From contig DCZN01000056.1 in assembly GCA_002331625.1 (NCBI GenBank), forward strand, positions 282 to 25,514: a DNA stretch of 25,233 bases, written 5' to 3'. Shown here piece after piece: positions 1 through 7,437 of this stretch (the first letter of the stretch is position 1; each line of letters opens with the position of its first letter). The position numbers were made by a program, and so were the translations under genes. Under the pieces are notes generated by a model. The model was not told the DNA's origin. It saw only the letters and a list, made by a program, of their open reading frames with translations, and did not search any database. This DNA comes from Nitrospira sp. UBA2083 (GTDB lineage: Bacteria; Nitrospirota; Nitrospiria; Nitrospirales; Nitrospiraceae).

Positions 1-303
1 TCGGCGACCGAGCAGCAATTGAGTGACTTATTCGCAGCGCATGGTGCAGTGGCCTCTGCCCGCATCATTACGGATAAGTTCACCGGGCAATCCCGGGGAT
101 TCGGCTTCGTGGAAATGTCGTCGGATGCCGAAGCTCAAGCTGCCATCACGGCACTCAACGGGTCAGAAATGGGTGGCCGGACTCTTACAGTCAATGAAGC
201 ACGTCCCCAGGAACCGCGGACCGGCGGTGGTGGTGGCGGGCGTGGTGGATTCGGTGGAGGCGGTGGTCGCAGTGGAGGCGGTGGAAAGCGCGATCGCTGG
301 TAA
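1..303 (+). CDS. Glycine-rich RRM RNA-binding protein, 3' part
   Basis: This is the C-terminal 100 residues of a small RNA-binding protein whose start lies before the window. Frame 1 is open from the first base, so a start inside the window is unlikely. The visible part covers most of an RNA recognition motif: the helix with LSDLFAAHG, the RNP1 strand RGFGFVEM with its aromatic RNA-stacking residues, and the terminal strand GGRTLTVNEA. A low-complexity tail of Gly and Arg ending KRDRW follows. Known family: short bacterial and cyanobacterial RRM proteins with Gly-rich tails, which bind single-stranded RNA and are often linked to cold or stress response. The exact RNA target cannot be told from sequence. 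A strong hairpin terminator follows 24 bases after the stop, so the transcript ends here. Confidence 0.93.
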   Translation, partial: SATEQQLSDLFAAHGAVASARIITDKFTGQSRGFGFVEMSSDAEAQAAITALNGSEMGGRTLTVNEARPQEPRTGGGGGGRGGFGGGGGRSGGGGKRDRW

Positions 304-326
304 TTGATCAGTTGTCTGCGTAGGAT

Positions 327-361
327 GGGGGGTGCCACACAAGTGGCACCCCCTCTTTTTT
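327..361 (+). terminator. Rho-independent terminator after the RRM gene
   Basis: An 11-bp perfect GC-rich stem (GGGGGTGCCAC at 328-338 pairing with GTGGCACCCCC at 343-353), a 4-base loop ACAA and a run of T residues (356-361) form a textbook intrinsic terminator. It separates the RRM gene from the oxygenase gene downstream. Confidence 0.93.
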
Positions 362-431
362 ACGGTAAGAGACGATCGGTAGTTGTCAACCGCCTCCGGT
401 AACATGCCCATTGCCGGGACTGGGAAGAAGC

Positions 432-1109
432 ATGAAGGTTTCGCAGTTCACACGAGGACTGGGTGCTGTCTCGTCATTTTCGTTTGAGGATAGTCCCGTC
501 TTGGTCGTAGAACATTTTTGGTCCGCTGAAGATCGCCGATTGTTTCGTGAAGGGATGGATCGCGCAGTTTGGAAGAGCCTTTCCGATATGCCGAACGTGC
601 GCGAAGATTTTCCCCACGCAGGCAATTGGGCCAAGGCTGAAATTGGACCGGCAGAAGGTGCGCATTTTCTGTCGCGGTTGGAGCTTTCCTGTATCCGAGA
701 GTACATTGAGTCGTTCCCACATATCGTCGGGCGCCATATGGGGTTTAGCTACTATTCCTACTCGGCAGGCGATTGTCTTCTGACCCATGATGATACAGAT
801 CAGGGGCGGCCTACCGCTGGACATCGGGCACTGCAGCGTCGGATCGCCGTGGTCGCCTATCTTCATGAAGAATGGCAGCCTGATTGGGGCGGAGAGTTGA
901 TTATCTACGAGAAGCGGGCTGATCCATCGGCAGATTCTGGTAATCTCGTGCCGACCCATTGCATCGAGCCCCGTCCAGGATCACTGGTTCTGTTTACGGT
1001 CCCTCGATACCACCGAGTCTGTCGAGTTGATCCGACGGCTGGTCAGCACCGTCGACTCTCGATTGCCGGGTGGTTTATGACAGAACACGCATCGGACGCT
1101 GAAGTGTAA
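432..1109 (+). CDS. 2-oxoglutarate/Fe(II)-dependent oxygenase, prolyl-hydroxylase type
   Basis: A 225-residue protein of the 2OG-Fe(II) oxygenase superfamily, soluble and probably cytoplasmic because no signal peptide is visible. The iron-binding facial triad can be read as H119-x-D121 (LLTHDDT) and H194 (PRYHRV). The arginine expected to bind 2-oxoglutarate follows at about R207/R208 (QHRRLSIAGW). The order and spacing fit the Tpa1/prolyl 4-hydroxylase-like branch, whose members hydroxylate protein side chains or small molecules; the substrate is unknown. I place the start at the ATG at 432, which is preceded by GGAAGAAG; an in-frame TTG at 411 would add 7 residues. The stop abuts the stop of the convergent response regulator gene with no base between them. 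Confidence 0.85.
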   Translation: MKVSQFTRGLGAVSSFSFEDSPVLVVEHFWSAEDRRLFREGMDRAVWKSLSDMPNVREDFPHAGNWAKAEIGPAEGAHFLSRLELSCIREYIESFPHIVGRHMGFSYYSYSAGDCLLTHDDTDQGRPTAGHRALQRRIAVVAYLHEEWQPDWGGELIIYEKRADPSADSGNLVPTHCIEPRPGSLVLFTVPRYHRVCRVDPTAGQHRRLSIAGWFMTEHASDAEV

Positions 1110-1616
1110 TCAGCCGAACCAGTCGACATCACTTCCGCCCTGGTTGTTCCCTATCTGATTGAGCGCCGGAGCCGGCTGCGCGAGTACCTCGCGGACCATC
1201 TGGACGAGTTCATCTTTCCCAAACGGTTTGACGACAAACGGCAAGGAGCCTCGCTTGATGCCGTGGCTGGCAAGCTCCTTATCGGGATTGCCCGACATGA
1301 GCATGATGTGGAGGCCGTTCCGGATCGTGGCTGCGCGAACAGCAAGCTGATGACCATTGACATGAGGGAATTGGTTCCCGGTAGAGGATAGTTGAAAGTC
1401 AGGAGGAGGGAGGACGAGGTCGGTCAAAAGGAGATCAATTGGACCGTCATGTTGGGTGCAGATCTTGAGAGCCTCTGAGCTTCCTTCTGCTTCGAGCACG
1501 TGAAACCCTGCCGCCTCAAGTAGAGCTTTGCAAAGTTGTACAATCGATCTTTCGTCGTCAACGACCAAAATAGTCGGCAGCTCCGTTCTTGAATGGCTAT
1601 CCAGGTGCCCCTCCAT
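1110..1616 (-). CDS. Single-domain response regulator (receiver protein)
   Basis: A 168-residue protein consisting of one receiver domain with no output domain. The acidic pair D20-D21 (VVDDE), phospho-acceptor D66 (LLTDLVLP), switch residue S108 (MLMSGNP) and K130 (VVKPFGK) are all present, so it should be phosphorylatable. About 13 extra residues (FQLSSTGNQFPHV region) sit between the phospho-Asp strand and the next helix, where most receivers have only a short turn; this region contacts partners. The C-terminal tail of about 20 residues is polar and probably disordered. I chose the ATG at 1616, with GGAAG 8 bases upstream, over a GTG at 1625 that would overlap that site. It may be a CheY-like phosphorelay carrier, possibly transcribed after the Ser/Thr kinase 127 bases upstream. 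Confidence 0.9.
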   Translation of the reverse strand: MEGHLDSHSRTELPTILVVDDERSIVQLCKALLEAAGFHVLEAEGSSEALKICTQHDGPIDLLLTDLVLPPPDFQLSSTGNQFPHVNGHQLAVRAATIRNGLHIMLMSGNPDKELASHGIKRGSLPFVVKPFGKDELVQMVREVLAQPAPALNQIGNNQGGSDVDWFG

Positions 1617-1743
1617 GCTCGGCACTTCCAGTCACCATCATAGTGTTCAATCCAGTTCAGGGCGAGAAAAACTACCATTTTGGCACAAGCTATAGCGTAA
1701 AAGGCGGTCTCCGGCATCATTGAGGCGGCCACATGGGACTACT

Positions 1744-3156
1744 CTACCATTTGATCTTTCCCCAACCTGTGCTTTCACGGGGTACGGTGAGTCGAATCTT
1801 TTGGAGAGCCGGACCAACGGGAAAGGCCTCGCCGTTGGGGAGGATTAACTTCTCAATACGAAGAACGGTCGTCATGTCGGTTGGGGAGGTAACGACTTCA
1901 CCTAACGACGCTTCAATCGTACTATAGTTTCGAAACAAGCTCTCCACCCAGCTGCGCCGATCTTCGGACATGACGGAGAGTTTATCAAGCTCCGCAAGAT
2001 CTTTTGCGGTCACAGACTGTCTCAAATGCTCTAGACGTTCCTGAGCTTCCTTCGGGTCCAACTCTACCGTTGTTCCTGTCTGGGAAAGCACGAGCTGGGA
2101 AGAGGAGGTGACCATGGATTGCAGCCCCACATAGCCAAGTGCGAGAGCCGCAATGGTTCCAAATACAATGGCCGCGATGGTTCCAGTACCGAGTGAACGG
2201 GATCGCTTTTCCTCAGCTGGCTGGTTTGGTTTCCCTGGTGCAGGCAGGACCACCTTCCGCGGGGGCTCCTCTAACTCACAAATGGTCCGATCATCCACCA
2301 ATGCGTTTGGTTGTGGGGGAGTGCGGGGCATCGAGCGTCCTCCGGGCTGGAGTAGTTCCAGGCGATCGATGAGCTGTCGAGCATCGATGATTCGGTCAGC
2401 AGGCCGGTAGCGAAGGAGGTCCTTGATCACTGCCTGCACGCTAAACGGGAGTTCGGGTGGAAAGGAGAGGATCGGCATAGCAGTTTCGTTGGCCAACATG
2501 CCCAGCACTGCCGCGTTGGACAGCCCTCGTCGAGGATGGGAGCCTGTCACCATTTCATACAACATGAGGCCCAGAGCATAAAGGTCTGAGCGACCATCCA
2601 AGCCTGCGTCTTTCGCCTGTTCAGGGGACATGTACAGCAGGGTCCCGATGAGTTGTCCAGCGGTCGTCAGGGGTGCTTCATCGAGTGCCGCGGCAATCCC
2701 AAAGTCCGTGAGTTTCACGTGGTCATTAGGCCCGACGAGGACATTGGCCGGTTTAATATCTCGATGGATGATCCCGTGTGTATGGGCATACGACAGTGCC
2801 TTTGCGATTTGGAGGGTGATGGCCAGGGCCTGGGTAAGCGGGAGACCGGTATTGGGTTGCATCCGGCCATGCAGATTCGGTCCAGGAAAATATTCCATGA
2901 CCATGAACTGCGTGCCCTGGTCCTGTTCCACAGAATAGATGGTCACGATATTGTCGTGCTGAAGACGGGCCATGGCGCGGGCCTCGCGCAGGAAACGCTG
3001 AAGGAAGGAGGCGTCGTTGGTCAGGTGGGGATGAACGACCTTGAGGGCCACCACGCGGTTGAGTTTCTGATCCAGGGCTTTGTACACGATGCCCATCGAC
3101 CCCTGAGCGATTTCTTCCTGGACTTCATATTTCCCGGCAAAAACGCGTTCCGACAT
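1744..3156 (-). CDS. Membrane Ser/Thr protein kinase, PknB-like, with extracytoplasmic domain
   Basis: A 470-residue Hanks-type kinase. The kinase domain spans about residues 10-270: Gly-rich loop AQGSMGIVY, lysine K39 (VALKVV), catalytic loop HRDIKPANV with D133, DFG at 151-153, and SPE at 177-179 in place of APE. Thr164/165 in the activation loop are candidate autophosphorylation sites. A Pro-rich linker follows, then one membrane helix (about 325-345), which leaves a C-terminal segment of about 120 residues outside the cytoplasm. That segment looks like an alpha/beta NTF2-like fold rather than PASTA repeats; this is inference. The ATG is preceded by AGGTGA at good spacing. The gene follows the LPP20-like gene by 59 bases and is likely co-transcribed with it. 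A PP2C phosphatase at 23105-23896 may reverse its action. Confidence 0.95.
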   Translation of the reverse strand: MSERVFAGKYEVQEEIAQGSMGIVYKALDQKLNRVVALKVVHPHLTNDASFLQRFLREARAMARLQHDNIVTIYSVEQDQGTQFMVMEYFPGPNLHGRMQPNTGLPLTQALAITLQIAKALSYAHTHGIIHRDIKPANVLVGPNDHVKLTDFGIAAALDEAPLTTAGQLIGTLLYMSPEQAKDAGLDGRSDLYALGLMLYEMVTGSHPRRGLSNAAVLGMLANETAMPILSFPPELPFSVQAVIKDLLRYRPADRIIDARQLIDRLELLQPGGRSMPRTPPQPNALVDDRTICELEEPPRKVVLPAPGKPNQPAEEKRSRSLGTGTIAAIVFGTIAALALGYVGLQSMVTSSSQLVLSQTGTTVELDPKEAQERLEHLRQSVTAKDLAELDKLSVMSEDRRSWVESLFRNYSTIEASLGEVVTSPTDMTTVLRIEKLILPNGEAFPVGPALQKIRLTVPRESTGWGKIKW

Positions 3157-3215
3157 GGTTCACTCACCTGCTCGCAGTTTCAAGTGAGACACAGGGCCCA
3201 CTCTCATACCCAGGA

Positions 3216-4169
3216 TCATTCTGCGGAGTCAATGACAATTACCACCTTCGCCTGCTTGAAAAGCTGAAGGTATTCCGGCAGGGATTGGATCTGTTGGGCT
3301 TTCGTCTCCTCAATCATGAGATCGGTCTTCGTAGCACCGATCGCTCGGACAGCTTTAATGATCAAGGGCTTGGGCGCTACTTTCTTGTGCAACCGGGCCT
3401 TCGCCTCATCGATGAAGTACCAGGCAATTCTATTCTGATCTTCCTTTGGGACTGACGGGCCTGTGATGAAGTTTTTATCAACGACGGTTGGGCCGTAAAT
3501 CACATCATCTTGTGCAAGAATTCTTGGGGCCATGGCTTGTTGGGCTCCAATATTCCTGGCATCAATCACTAACCCCGTGTATGAGGATGAGGACGGTTTC
3601 TGGGGTGATGAAGGAGGAGAACCCTTTGCCGACACATTCGTTGTCTTCGTGGTCCCTTTTGTCGTGCCCTCTGACGGAGTCGGAGGATGGGGGGCAGGCA
3701 TGGGACCAGGGGAAGCAACTTGGTTGATGAGGTCTCGGGCGACATGCATTTGCACGGTAGTCCTAAATTCTCCGGTAGGTAGCTCCGTTTCCTCAATGAC
3801 GGTAGCTTGTTTGACCATCCCCTCAACGTGGGTCTGAACTTCGGCGTTGGTTGTAACATAATTCTGGACGGTCGTCTGGGCATCGACTCGAATGCCGTTA
3901 ACGACTTCAAGAAGGTTTGCCAATGCCACGTTCCAGGCGGCGGCTCGCGTCATTTCCCTGGCTTGTGCGGCGCTCGAGACATTTCGGGGAGGGACTCCCA
4001 GCCCGGTGGCTGTTGCCGTGTCTGTACTCCAATTGTAATTGCCGTTCGGCGTGATCCGTGTAATGGATTGACCACTTGTGTCGGCTGAGCGAGAAAGAGA
4101 TGGATAGAGGCACACCATGCATAGGCAAAGTATCGTCCAAGGGTGTTGGTTGAGTCGTATCCACATCAT
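3216..4169 (-). CDS. Exported LPP20-like protein with C-terminal conserved domain
   Basis: A 317-residue exported protein. A signal peptide (about 1-29, hydrophobic TILCLCMVCLYPSL) leads into an LPP20/FlgT-N-like segment (about 60-150), recognisable by the pattern AREMTRAAAWNVALANLLE, a VNGIRVDAQTTVQNY stretch and a Thr-rich strand FRTTVQMHV. A Pro/Ser/Thr-rich linker (about 152-196) then joins a second domain starting YTGLVIDARNIG and ending in a hydrophobic VVIVIDS strand. Families of this layout are usually annotated as hypothetical or LPP20-like envelope proteins; the molecular role is unknown. The start is well supported by AGGAG 7 bases upstream. It heads the probable kinase operon, so it may be an envelope partner of the kinase; that is inference from position only. 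Confidence 0.75.
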   Translation of the reverse strand: MMWIRLNQHPWTILCLCMVCLYPSLSRSADTSGQSITRITPNGNYNWSTDTATATGLGVPPRNVSSAAQAREMTRAAAWNVALANLLEVVNGIRVDAQTTVQNYVTTNAEVQTHVEGMVKQATVIEETELPTGEFRTTVQMHVARDLINQVASPGPMPAPHPPTPSEGTTKGTTKTTNVSAKGSPPSSPQKPSSSSYTGLVIDARNIGAQQAMAPRILAQDDVIYGPTVVDKNFITGPSVPKEDQNRIAWYFIDEAKARLHKKVAPKPLIIKAVRAIGATKTDLMIEETKAQQIQSLPEYLQLFKQAKVVIVIDSAE

Positions 4170-4449
4170 GTGTGTGCTCCTAACTCTCTGATCGTACCTC
4201 TGTTATGAGGCAGATGCTCGTTTTCGTAGAGGGGTACCCTACCATAAAGGGCATCTTTCCATCTATGGATCATTACGTGTCTCTTCTGATTTTGGATTTT
4301 GATCTCCGTAGAAGTGGGTAGCCACGCTGCCGATTCCCCACCAATATCGGCATGGGCAACGATCATCCCAGACTCCACTACCTAAGCCATTCACCATGCA
4401 TCTTGATTTTTTGACGTTTCTAGAAGATACTAAACCCTAGTAAATTTCA
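4170..4449. other. Divergent intergenic region with promoters expected
   Basis: These 280 bases separate the minus-strand LPP20/kinase genes from the plus-strand caspase gene and must hold promoters for both. I see a TTGACG hexamer at 4411-4416 but no well-spaced -10 partner, and no ribosome binding site just before the caspase ATG. No RNA gene or strong palindrome was found. Confidence 0.4.
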
Positions 4450-6507
4450 ATGGCCTCGCGGCAAGATGTAACTGTGACGTTAAGAACGTTCAAAATCGTC
4501 ATAAGTTGCTTGCTGCTAGCTATCAATGCTCTTGCTCTTCCGGTTAGTGCACAGACCCGTGGCGTATTAGTGTCTCCCACGACGGGTGTCGGTATCGGTA
4601 CCGTATGGGGGGTATTCGTGGGTATCTCCCAGTATCAGCAGACCGCATTAAATCTTTCATTTGCCGACAAAGATGCCCAATCACTCCATGAGTTGTTTAC
4701 CGATAATTTTCGTGGCCGTATCCCTCCGGACCACTTTCGCCTCCTCGTGAACGACCAGGCTACGCGTGGTGGGTTTCTTCAGACGCTCAGTGAAGTCTTA
4801 CGTCTTTCCCAGCCAGAAGACCTTGTCCTTATCACTATGGCAGTGCATGGCCTTCCTGAAATTGGAGGGAGCGATCTGTATTTCTTAATGCACGATACCG
4901 ATGCGTCACGGCCTGAAGACAGAGGTATCAGCCAATATGATATTTTTAAGCAGATCCAACGGAGCAAAGTTCGGAAAATAGTGATGTTTTTAGATGCCTG
5001 TCATGCCGGTGCCTTTAGCTCTGCAGAATCGAAAATTGCTCGGCGTTCGGCAGATGCTGCCGAGATCAATCGGTTACTCACAGCAATGGGGCAATCACAA
5101 GACGGAATCACCGTCATGTCATCCTCAAGTGCGGCAGAGCAATCGCAGGAGGGAAAACAGTTCTGTGGTGGACATGGAGCCTTTACTTGCGCATTGCTGA
5201 ATGGGCTGAAAGGAGGGGCGGATTTTGATCGAAACGGTATGGTCCAAATTCGCGAGTTATTTGACTATACCTATAGGGAAGTCAAGGCTTCAACGCGTGG
5301 TATCCAGCATCCCGCCATCGAGGGGCGATATGACAATGGTCTGCCATTGGCCACCACCCCAATTCCTCCGACTGTCGATGCCACGCCAAAAGCTGTTCAG
5401 CCGAAAAAAGAAATTGATTTAAGCGAGTATGAACGAATCCAAGAGCTTGCCGACTATCAATCAAAAATGGAGCAGGCGTGGAAAGCGGTTCAGAGCTTAG
5501 CCCAACTGCGCAGTAGCGAGCGTTCCTCACGGCTGGCACTCATGGACAAATTCACCAAGGACTTTCCTGTCGATAATCCTCATATGAAGGAACTTGAAGA
5601 GCTACGGAAGCGCTTCGAACAAGAAGCTCGGACACCTCTTGCAGATAAGCCATCAAGTCTTGGTTCCCTACCTAACAAGGAGCGCCCAGCCACGACTGCT
5701 GATGCCTCTAAGACTTCTCCGACCAAAGAACTCAAGGGGGTTGAGGTGGCAAGTCTGCCAAGCTACAAGCTTCCTCAGCTTATTTCTCCGCCAAAAGAGT
5801 TTACCGGGAAAGACGGGGTTGCCATGGTGCTCATTCCAGGTGGCGAGTTTATCATGGGCTCTGAAGAGAAGCCTGATGAACGTCCTGCTCATCCGGTCTA
5901 TCTAGCTGACTACTTTATAGATACCGTTGAGGTAACAACGGGTCTCTACAGAAAGTTTCTTGTCTCGACCAAACGCGATCCTCCCTATAAATGGGATGAT
6001 GTACTCGAAGGCCGCGATGACCATAAGCCCGTGATTGGGGTCACCCATCATGACGCCGTTGCTTATTGTCGGTGGGTGGAGAAGCGGCTTCCAACGGAGG
6101 CGGAGTGGGAGAAAGCCGCTCGTGGTACCGATCAAAGAAAGTTTCCATGGGGGAACGATGAACCATCTGAGTTACGGGGAAACTTCGGGCGTTGTTGCGG
6201 CTGGAAAGGGTACAGCCTGTTGAATACAGTGGGAACAACCGAACAAGGCAAAAGTCTGTATGGGGTTTATGATTTGGCGGGCAACGTATGGGAATGGGTG
6301 GCCGATTGGTATGCCCCCGACTACTATAAAAAGAGCCCCTCTTCAAATCCCCCCGGGCCAAGTACAGGGGATAGGAAAGTCATCAGAGGTGGATCGTGGA
6401 GCAATTCCAGTGCTGATTTACGTGTCACTGCTCGAGATCGTGTTCCACCTGCCTATAAAAACATGAGCCTGGGATTCCGCTGCGCCAGGGACTTTCAACC
6501 AAACTAG
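4450..6507 (+). CDS. Exported caspase (peptidase C14) fused to a SUMF1/FGE-fold domain
   Basis: A 685-residue fusion. Residues 1-35 form a signal peptide (hydrophobic ISCLLLAINALALPVSA, likely cut near SAQ). A caspase-like p20 domain follows (about 50-300) with the catalytic dyad H133 (TMAVHGLP) and C184 (LDACHAGA), so it should be an active cysteine protease; bacterial relatives usually cut after Arg or Lys. Residues 320-395 are charged and helical, possibly coiled coil. The C-terminal domain (about 453-680) has the formylglycine-generating-enzyme fold: IPGGEFIMGS, RLPTEAEWEKAARG, LAGNVWEWVADW, RGGSW and LGFRCA. The cysteine pair that binds copper in true FGEs appears absent: the corresponding segment reads LRVTARDRVPP. 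The domain is thus more likely a C-type-lectin-fold binding module. The gene stands alone on this strand. There is no clear Shine-Dalgarno; a GTG at 4474 is another possible start. Confidence 0.92.
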   Translation: MASRQDVTVTLRTFKIVISCLLLAINALALPVSAQTRGVLVSPTTGVGIGTVWGVFVGISQYQQTALNLSFADKDAQSLHELFTDNFRGRIPPDHFRLLVNDQATRGGFLQTLSEVLRLSQPEDLVLITMAVHGLPEIGGSDLYFLMHDTDASRPEDRGISQYDIFKQIQRSKVRKIVMFLDACHAGAFSSAESKIARRSADAAEINRLLTAMGQSQDGITVMSSSSAAEQSQEGKQFCGGHGAFTCALLNGLKGGADFDRNGMVQIRELFDYTYREVKASTRGIQHPAIEGRYDNGLPLATTPIPPTVDATPKAVQPKKEIDLSEYERIQELADYQSKMEQAWKAVQSLAQLRSSERSSRLALMDKFTKDFPVDNPHMKELEELRKRFEQEARTPLADKPSSLGSLPNKERPATTADASKTSPTKELKGVEVASLPSYKLPQLISPPKEFTGKDGVAMVLIPGGEFIMGSEEKPDERPAHPVYLADYFIDTVEVTTGLYRKFLVSTKRDPPYKWDDVLEGRDDHKPVIGVTHHDAVAYCRWVEKRLPTEAEWEKAARGTDQRKFPWGNDEPSELRGNFGRCCGWKGYSLLNTVGTTEQGKSLYGVYDLAGNVWEWVADWYAPDYYKKSPSSNPPGPSTGDRKVIRGGSWSNSSADLRVTARDRVPPAYKNMSLGFRCARDFQPN

Positions 6508-6640
6508 TGGACTATCACGATTACATCGATAGTGTCATCGCACCCATAGAAATCCCGAGGATATCGGGAGGATTATCAAGATATGGAACTGCGTCAAACC
6601 GAGAAATTATTCCCGCGTTAACTGGTACAGTCCACTAGTT
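6502..6640. repeat. Inverted-repeat (MITE-like) element between convergent genes
   Basis: The 12-mer AACTAGTGGACT at 6502-6513 is perfectly inverted at 6629-6640 (AGTCCACTAGTT), and the similarity continues inward to about 16 of 21 matches. The 115 bases between the arms contain a short hairpin (CCCGA/TCGGG at 6554-6568) and no gene. The TAG inside each arm is the stop codon of the gene on that side. This fits a small non-autonomous transposon relic or an inserted repeat. No clear target-site duplication can be assigned and no second copy is in the window, so the call is tentative. It could also work as a bidirectional 3' structure. Confidence 0.45.
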
Positions 6641-7399
6641 ACGTGGGGTTTCAGTTTTCTTCAGTTCGATGGTGAGATCTGTTGCACTATCTCCTCCGAC
6701 TGTGAGTATTTTCTCTGTGACTCCCAGGTTCTCGTGCCAGAATCTCAGTTTATAGATGCCTGCTGGGATACCCTGCAACTTAAAAGCCCCGGTTCCATCG
6801 GTAACGGTAAAGTAGGGGTGATCAAAGACAAGGATCGATGCATGCATAAAGGGGTGAATGTTACATCGCACCTCAAATACTCCTAATTCAGTCAGCACTT
6901 TGCTGACATCAGGTACCTTGGATGGCTGTAAGACGTTCAGGCGAATCGGTAAAAGATTGTTTGGTTGGAGCAGCTGCGAATTGTGAAGGATCGGGTCGCT
7001 ATTTCGAAATGTGATCGTCGAGCCAATAGTGGTTGCACTCACTCGCGGAATAAAGCGGCAATGACTGCTTTCCAACGTAATATCTCGTGCCGCCAATGCC
7101 TCGGAAGACGGCGGAACCCCTTCCACGCTTACGACAACCCCCTCGAGTCCTCGTGTAGCAGGATCCACTCCGAAGGTTTCCCACAGCAAGGATTCACCAC
7201 AAACCTTACTGTCTCGATGTACTGTAACCAGTTGAGGTTGAGGTACTTGGCCAGCATAGATCACTCGGCCTCGAATGGACGAGGCTCCCTGTTCGTTGCT
7301 GGCGGCGAGGGTAACGGCAGAGACAGTTCCGCCGACAGCGGTGCCCACCACATCAGCAAGCATCACTACGCCAATGACAATGCAGTAGTATATTTTCAT
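6635..7399 (-). CDS. Exported cupredoxin-like (plastocyanin/carboxypeptidase-regulatory) protein
   Basis: A 254-residue periplasmic protein. A signal peptide covers about residues 1-33. The cupredoxin-like beta domain has candidate copper ligands H139 (DPILHNSQ), C179, H182 and M185 (RCNIHPFMHA), a spacing common in predicted plastocyanin-like proteins that carry a CxxHPxM motif. The last 60 residues look like a carboxypeptidase-regulatory-like beta sandwich (TDGTGAFKLQGIPAGIYKL). Likely role: single-electron carrier or copper-binding protein. I start at the ATG at 7399, with GAGG 6 bases upstream and directly before the signal peptide; an upstream GTG/ATG would put 15 polar residues in front. 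It lies 38 bases after the cytochrome-porin gene in the same operon and is a paralogue of the lipoprotein at 8976-9770. Its stop codon lies in the inverted-repeat element. Confidence 0.82.
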   Translation of the reverse strand: MKIYYCIVIGVVMLADVVGTAVGGTVSAVTLAASNEQGASSIRGRVIYAGQVPQPQLVTVHRDSKVCGESLLWETFGVDPATRGLEGVVVSVEGVPPSSEALAARDITLESSHCRFIPRVSATTIGSTITFRNSDPILHNSQLLQPNNLLPIRLNVLQPSKVPDVSKVLTELGVFEVRCNIHPFMHASILVFDHPYFTVTDGTGAFKLQGIPAGIYKLRFWHENLGVTEKILTVGGDSATDLTIELKKTETPRN

Positions 7400-7437
7400 G
7401 AAGTCCTCTTTGTTCCTTATCGCCAGGCCATCCATTC

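Noticed and set aside
220..300. GGT/GGC-rich direct repeats at the left edge
   Set aside because: They are the codons of the Gly-rich tail of the RRM protein, not an independent DNA repeat.
2653..3267. Plus-strand open frame of 204 codons opposite the kinase gene
   Set aside because: It is the antisense shadow of a certain kinase-coding region; its length follows from codon bias.
4411..4446. TTGACG followed by AT-rich bases as a sigma-70 promoter for the caspase gene
   Set aside because: The nearest -10-like hexamers are at wrong spacing (about 8 or 24 bases).
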